Position numbers and translations under genes: made by a program. Positions 38,003 to 47,564 of a stretch of DNA of 64,000 bases are shown piece by piece; within the stretch, counting starts at the first letter, position 1; each line of letters starts with the position of its first letter. The stretch covers positions 62,001-126,000 of the forward strand of contig NZ_PDJU01000002.1 in assembly GCF_004116455.1 (NCBI RefSeq), read 5' to 3'. The notes under the pieces are model-generated. The model had not been told where the DNA came from. It did not search any database and was given only the letters and a program-made list of their open reading frames with translations. This stretch comes from Arcobacter sp. F155. Its GTDB lineage: Bacteria > Campylobacterota > Campylobacteria > Campylobacterales > Arcobacteraceae.

Positions 38003-40554
38003 TATGAGTTTTTTAAATCTTCACACCTATGCTCTTTGATTTTATCAATATAATTAAATACTTTAGTTGTATTCTCTTCAATATCTCTAGCTACTGAGAA
38101 TAATTGTTTATCTGTTTTATCTTTTGCATCAATATCGATATACTTTTGAACATTGCTATGAACTTTTTCATGAGCTATAAGGAACTCATCCCAATCTTTG
38201 TTGTTAGTATATGACTCATTTGAGTGTTGCTCAATCCACTTACCTAAAGCACACTCTGTATGAGTTTTAACTTTTGCTGTTTTACCATTTCCAAGCTCTT
38301 TAAAGTTTGTCTCTTTAAATGAAATATGGTCAAGTTTTAATTTTGTTGTATCAAATACTAAATCAACATCACATACTTGGTTTGATTTTGAAGTATCAAA
38401 TTGTGTTCTACTAATTACTGACATTAAATTTGAAGCTATCTCACTTAAAGTCATTGCTTTTTGAGAAACTATCTCTGAAGCATTTGCATTCTCTTGTGTT
38501 GCTTTATCTAACTGAGTGATTACAGAGTTGATTTGCTCCATTGCTCTTGTTTGCTCATTTGTAGCAGAACTCACTTCATTTACATTTGTTGTAACTTGAG
38601 AAACTTTTTCATTTAAGTATTTAAAACTTTCAACCATTTGGTCTGCTGTTTCTTTACCCTCTTTTGTTTTTTCTTGAGCATAAATTACTAAATCTTTAAT
38701 CTCTTTTGCAGCTTCAGCAGATCTATTTGCTAAATTTCTAACTTCCCCTGCAACAACAGCAAAACCTTTTCCTGCTTCACCAGCAGTTGCTGCTTCAACC
38801 GCTGCATTAAGTGAAAGGATATTTGTTTGGAAAGCAATTTGGTCAATTACAGTAATAGCTTCAACAATATCATTTGTTGCAGTATTAATCTCTTCCATCG
38901 ACTTTCCAGTTCTATGAGCTAACTTATCATCTTCTGCACTTGTAACCTTTAAATCTTCTGCAATTGTAGACATCTCTTTTGCTCTTTGTCCAGTTGAAAC
39001 AATAGTTGAAGTAATCTCTTCAACTGCTGCTGCTGTCTCTTCTAAACTAGCTGCTTGTTCAGTTGCAGAAGCAGAAAGTTGTTCTGATGTAGCTGCAAGT
39101 TCATTTGAATTTATTGATAAGCTTCTTCCTGTTTTATCAATCATAGATAAAACTTCTGAAATAGAATCACCTAAAGCATTTGCTCCTTTTACTAAAGAAC
39201 CTATATTACCACTTTTATCACTAGAAATTTTATAATCATAGTGGGCATTTCCAAACTCGATTAGTGCGTTAATTACCATAACAATATTATCCCTTGTCAC
39301 TTCTAACATTTGGTTAATATTCTCTTTTAGTAATTCAACTTGTTTATTTGATGCAGTTGAATCAATCTTATATGTATAGAATCCATCTTTAGCTTTTTCT
39401 ACAATATCAATTGCTTCATCAATAACTTTTGCATCTTGTTTTAAACCCTCTTCTATATTTGAAAGATATTTATTAAAGTTATTTGCTAAAAGTCCTAATT
39501 CATCATTTCTATCTAGCTTGATTTTTTGGCTTGGGTCATTACTTTTTGTTAAATCTACAATTGCATCAGATAAAATACTTAATGGCTTGATAACAGTATT
39601 TTTTAGATTAGATAAGATTGCAACTAAAACTACTAAACCAAAGATTACTAAAATCATAATAGCAGTATTAATAAACTTTTCAGCACTAATAATTGCACTT
39701 TCAACTATTGCTAAAGGTCTTGCTACAAGATAGATTCCTAAAGTTTCACCTCTAAAGTCTTTTACCTCACTACTTGTATAAAAGTATTTATCGCTTCTAT
39801 AAGAACCATTTGCTTTTAAAGACTCTAAGTCAATAGTTCTTGCATCTGCTAAGAAATCTTTATTTATGAACTTTTGAGAAATAAGATAGTTTTTTAACTT
39901 ATTTGTATCATTAAATAGTTCAACTTTTTTTACATTTAAATCCATAAGAAGTAAAAAAGCATCTTTGTCTTTATCAAACTTCTTTGCAACAGAGTTTAAA
40001 CCTTGAATAAACTCTAAAGAACCTAAATGCTCTCCATTGTCATCTTTAATAGGAACTACTGTTCTTAAACTAAGTCCAGCTTTTCCTAGTTCCATTGTAT
40101 TAACTGGTTCATTTGAACTATTTACTTTTACAACACTATGTCTAAATGAGCTTAAATCATCACCATATTTTTCTGGTTTCCATGCTCTTAAAAAAGATTT
40201 ATTATCTTTTGTATGTACATGAACTTTGATATTTTTAAAAGGTGTATGGTCTTTCATCTCTTTTGAGATTGACTTTAAACTAAGAATTGCTAACTCTCTA
40301 TTGTTTTCTCTTAGTGCTTGTTTTATTCTTCCATCATTTGCTATTGATAGAGCATTTGAAATACCAACATCTTTTTTTGCTTGTACATTCTCTGTGACAT
40401 GAGTAGTTAACTCATCTAATGTACTTTGATAAACTTCCTCTTCTGTAATATTTTTATAGTAATTAAAAACCAAAAAACTAATTACTAATGCAACAAATAT
40501 TATAAGAACAGTCACAAAAGAAAATTTCTTTTGTATACTCATATTTTTAAACAT
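38002..40554 (-). CDS. Methyl-accepting chemotaxis protein with C-terminal CZB domain
   Basis: The chemoreceptor (about 850 residues) has a membrane segment (about 10-30), a large periplasmic Cache-type domain, a second membrane segment (about 285-308), HAMP, the signalling hairpin with the conserved [15 protein letters not shown] tip, and a zinc-binding CZB domain at about 730-840 with H..C..H..H pattern ([17 protein letters not shown]). CZB receptors sense zinc or hypochlorite in other bacteria. I choose the ATG at 40554: AAGGAG lies 7 bp before it and a TATAAT at 40579-40584 would overlap the longer TTG-started frame. Confidence 0.92.
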   Translation of the reverse strand: MFKNMSIQKKFSFVTVLIIFVALVISFLVFNYYKNITEEEVYQSTLDELTTHVTENVQAKKDVGISNALSIANDGRIKQALRENNRELAILSLKSISKEMKDHTPFKNIKVHVHTKDNKSFLRAWKPEKYGDDLSSFRHSVVKVNSSNEPVNTMELGKAGLSLRTVVPIKDDNGEHLGSLEFIQGLNSVAKKFDKDKDAFLLLMDLNVKKVELFNDTNKLKNYLISQKFINKDFLADARTIDLESLKANGSYRSDKYFYTSSEVKDFRGETLGIYLVARPLAIVESAIISAEKFINTAIMILVIFGLVVLVAILSNLKNTVIKPLSILSDAIVDLTKSNDPSQKIKLDRNDELGLLANNFNKYLSNIEEGLKQDAKVIDEAIDIVEKAKDGFYTYKIDSTASNKQVELLKENINQMLEVTRDNIVMVINALIEFGNAHYDYKISSDKSGNIGSLVKGANALGDSISEVLSMIDKTGRSLSINSNELAATSEQLSASATEQAASLEETAAAVEEITSTIVSTGQRAKEMSTIAEDLKVTSAEDDKLAHRTGKSMEEINTATNDIVEAITVIDQIAFQTNILSLNAAVEAATAGEAGKGFAVVAGEVRNLANRSAEAAKEIKDLVIYAQEKTKEGKETADQMVESFKYLNEKVSQVTTNVNEVSSATNEQTRAMEQINSVITQLDKATQENANASEIVSQKAMTLSEIASNLMSVISRTQFDTSKSNQVCDVDLVFDTTKLKLDHISFKETNFKELGNGKTAKVKTHTECALGKWIEQHSNESYTNNKDWDEFLIAHEKVHSNVQKYIDIDAKDKTDKQLFSVARDIEENTTKVFNYIDKIKEHRCEDLKNS

Positions 40555-40578
40555 TATCATTCTCCTTGCTTGAGTCGT

Positions 40579-40584
40579 ATTATA
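40579..40584 (-). promoter_or_regulatory. -10 box of the chemoreceptor gene
   Basis: The minus strand reads TATAAT about 25 bp before the preferred ATG, giving an expected transcript start near 40572 and a leader of about 18 nt containing AAGGAG. Confidence 0.55.
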
Positions 40585-40687
40585 GGACAATAATGTTTAT
40601 TTTAGATTTAAATTATATAAGTAATTATAATCTTACTTTCATGTTATAATTATAGGTAATAATTATATTAAGGGATAATTATATAAC

Positions 40688-41182
40688 TTATTTAATAAGA
40701 GCCATTCTTGCATATAATCCAAAGGTTGATGTATAACCTACTTCACTAAACTTTAGACTCTTTTTACTATCATATATAAAGGTTGTAGGAAAAGCTTGAA
40801 TATTGAATTTTCTTGAATAAAAGCCATCTTCATCATTGATAACTTTGAAGCTAAGTTTATGCTCATCTAAATAATTTTGTATTTGCTCTTTTGTTCCAGA
40901 TTGAACAGCGACTGTGATTACTTCATAATCTTTTGATATTTTTTCTATATTTGAAGCTTCAAATTTACAAGTTGGACACCAAGTTGCCCAAAAGTGAAGA
41001 AGTACAGGTTTATCACTAGGAAGAGTATATAAACTTCCATCTAATAATGTAACAGTTTGCAAATCTAATTTTTCTTTATTTAAATCTTGTGAACGATAAT
41101 AACTAAAAGCATTTGCAGCAATAGTTAACACAACAACAAAAACAATAATCTCTTTTAAATATTTTTTTAATTTTTCTTTCAA
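40688..41182 (-). CDS. TlpA/ResA-like membrane-anchored thioredoxin
   Basis: The 164-residue protein has a single N-terminal membrane segment (about 11-28) and a periplasmic thioredoxin fold with the active site FWATWCPTC (about 65-73) and the cis-Pro segment AFPTTFIY (about 132-139). TlpA/ResA proteins reduce disulfides, for example in apocytochrome c maturation. Its last 40 residues are shorter than in ResA. No cytochrome-maturation gene is adjacent, so the substrate is open. Confidence 0.87.
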   Translation of the reverse strand: MKEKLKKYLKEIIVFVVVLTIAANAFSYYRSQDLNKEKLDLQTVTLLDGSLYTLPSDKPVLLHFWATWCPTCKFEASNIEKISKDYEVITVAVQSGTKEQIQNYLDEHKLSFKVINDEDGFYSRKFNIQAFPTTFIYDSKKSLKFSEVGYTSTFGLYARMALIK

Positions 41183-41346
41183 AACTTGCCTTATTAATTT
41201 TAAAAAGATTATACAGTTTTTTTGTGTACTTAATATATAGAGAAAAAGTCTTCATCTTCTCATCATAATCGTATGTAAAATCATAGTTTTGCATCTTTTT
41301 GTATTTTTCTTCGTCTACTTATATAAATGAACAATAAAGGATAATT

Positions 41347-41940
41347 ATGAGTCTATTTTTAGCTATGTGCACCTTCTCTCTTATAATGTCAATCACTCCA
41401 GGACCTGTAAATATAGTAATCGTAAACTCTGGTATAAATAATGGTTTTAAAAAAACATTTGCTTTTATATCAGGAGCAACTATTGGTTTTACCCTACTTT
41501 TAGTATTGATTGGGTTGGGTTTTAATACAGTTTTAGAAAAAAAGAGTCTGTTTTTTTCTTCTTTAACCTTCTTAAGCTCCTTATTTATAATATACATAGG
41601 ATATAAAATTATTAACTCAACGGGGAATATTGAGATAAATAATAAGGAAAAGAAAACTCCATACTTCTATGAAGGTTTTTTGATGCAATGGCTTAATCCA
41701 AAAGCTTGGATTGCTTCAATGTCAGGTGTATCACTTTTTTCTTCTTCTGATTTTAATCTTTATAGTTTTATTTTTATTTATTTTTTTATTTGCTACTTAA
41801 GTTTAATATTCTGGGGATATATAGGAGAAAAAATTAGTTATTTACTTAAAATAGAAAAGCACTTAAAACTGCTTAATTTTATAATGGGTTCATTGTTAAT
41901 AGTCTTAGCCGTATACTTATTTTATGTACAAATCTTTTAG
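41347..41940 (+). CDS. LysE family exporter
   Basis: LysE/RhtB-type proteins export amino acids or their derivatives across the inner membrane. The 197-residue protein has about six membrane segments and the family opening SITPGPVNIVIVNSGINNG (about 14-32) with the conserved TPGP, followed by FISGATIGF; a later QWLNPKAWIAS motif (about 113-123) is also typical. An AAAGGA site precedes the ATG. The gene for an ECF sigma factor follows 27 bp later on the same strand, so they may be co-transcribed. Substrate unknown. Confidence 0.9.
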   Translation: MSLFLAMCTFSLIMSITPGPVNIVIVNSGINNGFKKTFAFISGATIGFTLLLVLIGLGFNTVLEKKSLFFSSLTFLSSLFIIYIGYKIINSTGNIEINNKEKKTPYFYEGFLMQWLNPKAWIASMSGVSLFSSSDFNLYSFIFIYFFICYLSLIFWGYIGEKISYLLKIEKHLKLLNFIMGSLLIVLAVYLFYVQIF

Positions 41941-41967
41941 ATATAATTATTTAACTAAGGAGTCATT

Positions 41968-42528
41968 ATGGATAAAACAACTGAAGAGGTATGGAAAGAG
42001 TATCATAAACAACTTCTTGGCTTTATTAGTAGTAAAGTTTCTAATAAACAAATGGCAAAAGACATACTACATGAAGTATTTATAAAAATTCATTCTAAAA
42101 TGCATACTTTAAATGATTTTACAAAACTAAAAAGTTGGATATATCAAATTACAAGAAATACCATAATTGACTTTTATCGTACAAATAAAGATATAAAAGA
42201 GATACCTGATTGGGTAGAGAAACCTTTTGAAATTGACTCAGATGAGAGAATAAATGAAGAACTCTCTTTATGTCTAGGATTTCTAATCGAAAAGCTTCCT
42301 TCAAAATATAAAAATGCCATACAACTTACAGAAATAGAAAATAAATCTCAACAAGAACTTGCAAATGATGAGCAAATATCACTCTCTGGTGCAAAGTCAA
42401 GAGTTCAAAGAGGAAGAAAGATATTAAAAGAGATGCTTTTAGAGTGTTGTCAATTAGAAATTAACAAACATAACCGTATTGTAGAAGTACAAATAAAAGA
42501 TGAAAAAAACTGTGATTTACTAAAATAA
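41968..42528 (+). CDS. ECF-type RNA polymerase sigma factor, SigZ-like
   Basis: The 186-residue protein has sigma region 2 (about 10-75, AKDILHEVFIKIH and LKSWIYQITRNTIIDFYR) and region 4 (about 110-160, LPSKYKNAIQLTEIENKSQQELA with helix-turn-helix, quoted in pieces: LPSKYKNAIQLTE, SQQELANDEQISLSGAKSR). Its C-terminus carries CC and a final C, as in SigZ-like factors. No anti-sigma gene lies beside it; the upstream neighbour is a LysE exporter. AAGGAG lies just before the ATG. What it controls is unknown. Confidence 0.87.
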   Translation: MDKTTEEVWKEYHKQLLGFISSKVSNKQMAKDILHEVFIKIHSKMHTLNDFTKLKSWIYQITRNTIIDFYRTNKDIKEIPDWVEKPFEIDSDERINEELSLCLGFLIEKLPSKYKNAIQLTEIENKSQQELANDEQISLSGAKSRVQRGRKILKEMLLECCQLEINKHNRIVEVQIKDEKNCDLLK

Positions 42529-42605
42529 ACTATATTGAACATTTATAAGCACTAATTAGATAAAATAACTACCTTAAAAGTTACAAAATCAAAGGTTTAA
42601 TAATA

Positions 42606-44873
42606 ATGAATGAAAGCAAAGATTTTTTACGTGTTATAGTAGAAGAAGACCTAAAATCAAACAAATATAATGAGGTGGTTACAAGATTCCCTCCTGAGCC
42701 AAACGGTTTTCCTCATATTGGACACGCTAAATCTATCTGTATAAACTTTGGTATTGCACGTGATTATAATGGTCACTGTAACCTTAGAATGGATGATACA
42801 AACCCAACAAAAGAAGATACAAAATATGTAGAAGCCTTAAAAGATGCTGTTCAATGGCTTGGTTTTGACTGGGGTGAAGAAGTATATTTTACATCTGATT
42901 ATTTCCAAAAACTATATGACTATGCTGTAGAACTTATCAAAAAAGAAAAAGCATATGTTGATAGTATAAACGAAGAAGAAATGAGAGAACTAAGAGGTAC
43001 TGTTACACAAGCTGGTAAAAGAAGCCAATATGCAAATAGAACAGTAGAAGAAAACCTTGAACTATTTGAAAAAATGAAAAATGGTGAGTTTAAAGATGGT
43101 GAACATGTATTAAGAGCAAAGATTGACATGAGCGCAGCTAATATGAAAATGAGAGACCCTCTTTTATATAGAATTAGACATGCACACCACTTTAGAGCTG
43201 GTGATAAATGGTGTATTTACCCTATGTATGATTTTGCTCATTGTTTATCTGATTATATTGAAGGTGTTACTCACTCTATTTGTACTTTAGAGTTTGAAAA
43301 CAATAGAGATATCTATGATTGGGTATTAGATACTTTAGAACTTACTCCACCAAGACCATATCAACATGAATTTGCTAGACTTGGAATTAACTATACTGTA
43401 ATGAGTAAAAGAAAGCTTCTTGAACTAGTTGAAGGTAATTATGTAAGTGGTTGGGATGATCCAAGAATGCCAACAATTGCTGGATATAAAAGAAGAGGAT
43501 ATACTCCGGAATCTATACTGAACTTCTGTGATCAAATAGGTATTGCAAAAGCAAACTCAATGGTTGATGTTGCACAATTAGAATATTGTATTAGAAACGA
43601 TTTAAATCAAAAAGTTCCTAGAGTTATGTGTGTGTTAGACCCACTTAAAGTAACTATAGAAAACTATGAAGGAGAAGGTGAAGAGATTGAAGCCTCATAT
43701 TATCCCCATGATGTTCCAAAAGAAGGTTCTAGAAAAATACCATTTACAAAAGAGCTTTTTATAGAGAGAGAAGACTTTAATGAAAATCCTCCAAAAGGAT
43801 ACTATAGACTTACTCCTACTCAACCTGTAAGATTAAGACATGGTTATATCATCTCTTGTAAAGAAGTTATCAAAGATGCAAGTGGGAAAATCATTGAAAT
43901 TAAAGCCGAATACTATAAAGACTCAAAAAGTGGAAGTGATACAAGTGATATCAAAGTAAAAAGTGCTATTCAATGGGTAAGTGCAAGTAAAGCAAAAAAC
44001 ATAGAAGTTAGACTTTATGATAGACTTTATAAAAATGAAGCCCCAGAAGGATTAGATGATTTAAACCCTGATTCTCTTTCTATTATCAAAGATGCACTTG
44101 TAGAACCAGCTGTAATTGAAGATGATGTAGATGAAAGATTCCAGTTTGAGAGACAAGGTTATTTCTACAAAGACCCAATTGATTATACAGATGAAGCTCC
44201 TGTATTTAATAAGATTGTATCATTAAAAGACTCTTGGGCTAAAAAGAGTAAAAAAGAAGATGATAAACCAAAACCTACTCAAAAACAAGAGCCTAAAAAA
44301 GTTCAAATAGATGGGGAAGCAGCTCCTCTAACAAAAGAGCAAGAAGCATTATTTGAAAAGTATACTAAAGAGTTAAAACTAAACTCAGAAGTATCAAATA
44401 TTTTATGTAGAGATGAAAAACTTTCTTCTTTTTATGAAGAAACTCTAAAACATTTAGATAGTCCTGTAGCTTTAGCTAATATTGTTGCAAATGATGTAGC
44501 TAAACAATTAAAAGAAAAATCTATTTCTGAACTTAAGTTTAATGCTTCAGATATCGCTGAGCTTATTAAAATGGTTGATGATGAAACTATTTCAACAAAG
44601 ATTGCAAAACAAGTTTTTGAAGAAATGAGTGAATCAGGAAAAAGTCCAAAACAAATAGTTGAAGACAAAGGTTTAATTCAAATCAGTGACCCTGCTGTAA
44701 TTTCACCTATTATTGATGAAGTTATTGCAAAAAATCCAGATAACCTGGAGAAGTTTAAAAATGGAAATACAAAACTTTCAGGTTTCTTTGTAGGACAAGT
44801 ATTAAAAGCAACAGGTGGAAAAGCAAATCCTAAAGTTGTAAATCAACTTGTTGCACAACAACTAAACAAATAA
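42606..44873 (+). CDS. glnS: Glutaminyl-tRNA synthetase with C-terminal YqeY/GatB-tail domain
   Basis: GlnRS charges tRNA(Gln) with glutamine. The 755 residues contain the class I motifs PPEPNGFPHIGHAKS (about 26-40, HIGH) and VMSKRK (about 269-274), the GlnRS anticodon domains (about 340-550), a low-complexity linker rich in K and P (about 545-580), and about 175 extra residues (580-755) that resemble the YqeY/GatB tail domain. E. coli GlnRS has 554 residues and no such tail; Deinococcus GlnRS has one. Its presence together with gatA in one genome is unusual for this phylum. Confidence 0.93.
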   Translation: MNESKDFLRVIVEEDLKSNKYNEVVTRFPPEPNGFPHIGHAKSICINFGIARDYNGHCNLRMDDTNPTKEDTKYVEALKDAVQWLGFDWGEEVYFTSDYFQKLYDYAVELIKKEKAYVDSINEEEMRELRGTVTQAGKRSQYANRTVEENLELFEKMKNGEFKDGEHVLRAKIDMSAANMKMRDPLLYRIRHAHHFRAGDKWCIYPMYDFAHCLSDYIEGVTHSICTLEFENNRDIYDWVLDTLELTPPRPYQHEFARLGINYTVMSKRKLLELVEGNYVSGWDDPRMPTIAGYKRRGYTPESILNFCDQIGIAKANSMVDVAQLEYCIRNDLNQKVPRVMCVLDPLKVTIENYEGEGEEIEASYYPHDVPKEGSRKIPFTKELFIEREDFNENPPKGYYRLTPTQPVRLRHGYIISCKEVIKDASGKIIEIKAEYYKDSKSGSDTSDIKVKSAIQWVSASKAKNIEVRLYDRLYKNEAPEGLDDLNPDSLSIIKDALVEPAVIEDDVDERFQFERQGYFYKDPIDYTDEAPVFNKIVSLKDSWAKKSKKEDDKPKPTQKQEPKKVQIDGEAAPLTKEQEALFEKYTKELKLNSEVSNILCRDEKLSSFYEETLKHLDSPVALANIVANDVAKQLKEKSISELKFNASDIAELIKMVDDETISTKIAKQVFEEMSESGKSPKQIVEDKGLIQISDPAVISPIIDEVIAKNPDNLEKFKNGNTKLSGFFVGQVLKATGGKANPKVVNQLVAQQLNK

Positions 44874-44883
44874 CTTTATCAAA

Positions 44884-44911
44884 ATATCAAGCTTTTTAAA
44901 GCTTGATATTC
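44884..44911 (+). terminator. Hairpin after glnS
   Basis: ATATCAAGCTT pairs with AAGCTTGATAT around a short T/A loop, 11 bp after the stop codon. No T run follows (CCCCCC instead), so termination efficiency is uncertain. Confidence 0.5.
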
Positions 44912-44963
44912 CCCCCTAATCTTTTAAATTTTAAGATATATTAATTTCTAACCAATACTACTA

Positions 44964-44992
44964 TTGACATTACTACTAATTAGTACTATACT
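44964..44992 (+). promoter_or_regulatory. Near-consensus promoter with palindrome in the spacer
   Basis: TTGACA (44964-44969), a 17-bp spacer and TATACT (44987-44992) precede the ADP-ribosylglycohydrolase gene. The spacer contains the perfect palindrome TACTAATTAGTA (44974-44985), a likely operator. Confidence 0.65.
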
Positions 44993-45022
44993 CAAAATAC
45001 AAATATTCTTAAAAGGATAATT

Positions 45023-46111
45023 ATGGCAATAACTACAAAAGAAAGAGCACAAGGTGCAATTATTGGAGCATTTATTGGAGATGCACTAGCATTAGGTTGT
45101 CACTGGTATTATGACTTAGAAGAACAATACAAAGATTATGGAACATGGATAACAGATTATACTACTCCTAAAAAAGGAAGATACCACGAAAATCAAAAAG
45201 CTGGTGACTCATCTCAAGCAGGTTTTATACTAAAATTAATGATAAATTCTATTTTAGATAATAATGGCTATGATCAAGAAGATTTTTGTAAAAAGATTGA
45301 TGAAGAATTATTTACAAAAATTGATGGCATTCCAACTCATGGACCAGGAGGATATACTTCACAATCAATTAGAGAAGTCTATAGACAAAGAGTTGAACAA
45401 AAACTTGACTGGAGTGAAGTAGGAAGCCAAGCTGATACAACTGAAGCAATTGAAAGAACTCTAGCATTAGCAGTAAGATATGCATACGAGCCACAAAAGT
45501 TAGCAAAATCAATTTCTCATAATACATTTTTAACACAAGTTGATGATATTGTTGGTTCGATGACAGTTGCATATGGAGCTATTTTAGCTCAACTAATTCA
45601 AGGTGAAAAGCTAGATGAAGATATTTCAAATAAATTAATGAAACTTGTAAAAACAAAACAACTACCTTTTCATGCAGTTACATCTGATAATTTTCAACCA
45701 CCAAAACCTGGAAGTAAAGACCCATCAAATATTGGATTATTTGCATCTCCTGATGCCCTACTTTCTCCATCCTTTATAGCAAAAGCAGCCAAAGACCCAC
45801 AAATACAAATTGAACCAGCATGGAAAGTATCTTTAGTATATGGTATGCCCTGTGCTATTTATCATATGCTTCCAGCTTGCTATTATCTTGCAGCAAGATT
45901 TAATAATGACTTTGAATCAGCAATTTTACACTCATTGAATGGAGGAGGACAAAATCAAGCAAGGTCAATTTTAACAGGAGCTTTAGTTGGAGCACAAGTT
46001 GGAATAAAAAATATTCCACAAAGATTTATTGATGGACTAAATGAAAAAGAAGAATTACTAGCTTTAGCCCAAAAGTTATCAAAACAAGTAGGAAAGAGTT
46101 TAAATGACTAG
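45023..46111 (+). CDS. ADP-ribosylglycohydrolase family protein
   Basis: Proteins of the DraG/ADP-ribosylhydrolase superfamily remove ADP-ribose from proteins or nucleotides with two metal ions. The 362-residue protein opens GAIIGAFIGDALALGCHWYYD (quoted in part: GAFIGDALALG, about 16-26), the standard entry, and has GGGQNQARSILTGALVGA (about 310-327) near the C-terminal metal site. It lacks a signal peptide. It overlaps the following dioxygenase gene by 8 bp, so the two are one operon. No ADP-ribosyltransferase gene is visible, so the substrate is unknown. Confidence 0.87.
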   Translation: MAITTKERAQGAIIGAFIGDALALGCHWYYDLEEQYKDYGTWITDYTTPKKGRYHENQKAGDSSQAGFILKLMINSILDNNGYDQEDFCKKIDEELFTKIDGIPTHGPGGYTSQSIREVYRQRVEQKLDWSEVGSQADTTEAIERTLALAVRYAYEPQKLAKSISHNTFLTQVDDIVGSMTVAYGAILAQLIQGEKLDEDISNKLMKLVKTKQLPFHAVTSDNFQPPKPGSKDPSNIGLFASPDALLSPSFIAKAAKDPQIQIEPAWKVSLVYGMPCAIYHMLPACYYLAARFNNDFESAILHSLNGGGQNQARSILTGALVGAQVGIKNIPQRFIDGLNEKEELLALAQKLSKQVGKSLND

Positions 46112-46931
46112 AAAAGAGTTCCTTAAGTTCACAACCTTATTACTATCTTCACCACTATTTGCAAGTAATAAAACAAAAAAGAAAATGCCTGCACTTTTTA
46201 TAAGTCATGGAAGCCCTATGAATATTATTTTAGATAATAGTTATACAAAAAAACTAAAAAACATATCTAAAACTTTTGAAAAACCAAAAGCAATTATAGT
46301 GATTTCAGCCCACTGGTACGAGAACCAAACTCTTGTATCAAACGCAGAAGAACAAGAAACTATATATGATTTTTATAACTTCCCTGATATATTATATGAT
46401 ATAGTTTATGAGCCTAAAGGAAACCCTACTTTAGCAAATAGTATATCAAATAAAATAAAAGCTCCAACTGTAGATAGAGGTTTAGACCATGGTGCATGGA
46501 GTATTTTAAGACACATGTATCCAAAAGCCGATATCCCTACTTTTCAAATATCTATTAACAATACTTTAACTTATAAGCAACACTTTAAATTAGGTAAGAT
46601 ACTTAGTATTCTAAGAGAAAATGGTGTTTTAATTATTGGAAGCGGTAGTGTTACTCACAATCTAAGATTAACAAATCCTAATGCCCAAGAAATAGATACA
46701 TGGGCTTTATCTTTTGATGAATATGTAAAAGATGCTTTTAATTTTAAAAAGAGTTCAAAACTTATAAATATAAAAGAACATCCATTGTTTACTATTGCTC
46801 ATCCTTATGATGACCATTATATTCCCCTACTTTATAGTGCAGCATGTATAAACTCTGATGATAAAGTAGAGCATTTTCATGATGAAATAATTTCTGGAAA
46901 TCTAACAATGAGATGTATTAAAATTGGTTAA
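46104..46931 (+). CDS. Class III extradiol dioxygenase (DODA type)
   Basis: LigB/DODA-type enzymes such as YgiD open catechol rings. The 275-residue protein has FISHGSPMN (about 31-39), ISAHWY (about 66-71), DHGAWS (about 130-135) and HPYDDHYIPL (about 230-239), carrying the expected zinc or iron histidines. The N-terminus TRKEFLKFTTLLLSSPLFA looks like a weak export signal, which is unusual because YgiD is cytoplasmic. It overlaps the ADP-ribosylglycohydrolase gene. True substrate unknown. Confidence 0.85.
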   Translation: MTRKEFLKFTTLLLSSPLFASNKTKKKMPALFISHGSPMNIILDNSYTKKLKNISKTFEKPKAIIVISAHWYENQTLVSNAEEQETIYDFYNFPDILYDIVYEPKGNPTLANSISNKIKAPTVDRGLDHGAWSILRHMYPKADIPTFQISINNTLTYKQHFKLGKILSILRENGVLIIGSGSVTHNLRLTNPNAQEIDTWALSFDEYVKDAFNFKKSSKLINIKEHPLFTIAHPYDDHYIPLLYSAACINSDDKVEHFHDEIISGNLTMRCIKIG

Positions 46932-46952
46932 ATGATTTTTTAATAGGCTCTT

Positions 46953-47555
46953 TTATTCATAAAAAGAGTCTATCTTCTTTCTATGATTTTGTGCCCATTT
47001 TTCAAAGCCCATCTCTTTTTCAGCTTCTACGTTTGTTTTTGTTTGATTATAAACTTCTTCAGCTTTTTCTTTAGCAATAACAGCAATTCCCTCTTCATCA
47101 GCAACTATAATATCACCAGGATTTACAGCAATACCACCAGCTACGATTGGAGTATTTAGGGGTAAAACAGCTTTTTTAGTTCCAGGCATAGGATGAACTC
47201 CCCTACCAAAAATAGGAAACTTAATCTCTTTTACTTCTCCTATATCTCTAACTACACCATCTATTACAAAACCTTTTATCCCAAGCCCTTGAGCAATAGC
47301 ACAAACATTTCCACCAGAAACTGCATAATCCATAGAGTTAGTTTGAGCTACTATAATTGAACCCTTTGGTGCTTCATAAATAGCTCTATGAAGTGCTAAG
47401 TTATCTCCAGGAACCATATTTACAGTAAATGCAGGTCCTGAAATTCTTGGTATATCCACCCAAAGTTGTTTCATACCAGCATCCATAAAACTCTCTCTTT
47501 TTATTGGTCCTGCATAATCACAAGGGCTAAACTGGGCAAACTTTTCATAATCCAT
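46953..47555 (-). CDS. RraA-family protein (HMG/CHA aldolase-like)
   Basis: RraA-like proteins include regulators of RNase E and metal-dependent 4-hydroxy-4-methyl-2-oxoglutarate aldolases. The 200-residue protein has GDNLALHRAIYEAPKGSIIV (quoted in part: PGDNLALH, about 48-55), the loop KGFVIDGVVRDIGEVK (about 94-109) with the Arg-Asp pair that binds metal and substrate in the aldolases, and GDIIVADEEGIAVI (about 152-165). These residues favour the aldolase side. It lies 9 bp after the TerB-DnaJ gene on the same strand. Confidence 0.83.
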   Translation of the reverse strand: MDYEKFAQFSPCDYAGPIKRESFMDAGMKQLWVDIPRISGPAFTVNMVPGDNLALHRAIYEAPKGSIIVAQTNSMDYAVSGGNVCAIAQGLGIKGFVIDGVVRDIGEVKEIKFPIFGRGVHPMPGTKKAVLPLNTPIVAGGIAVNPGDIIVADEEGIAVIAKEKAEEVYNQTKTNVEAEKEMGFEKWAQNHRKKIDSFYE

Positions 47556-47564
47556 TAATACTCC

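Noticed and set aside
40650-40685. Repeated ATAATTATA stretches between the chemoreceptor and thioredoxin genes
   Set aside because: Short, A/T-only and self-complementary; expected by chance in such AT-rich spacers.
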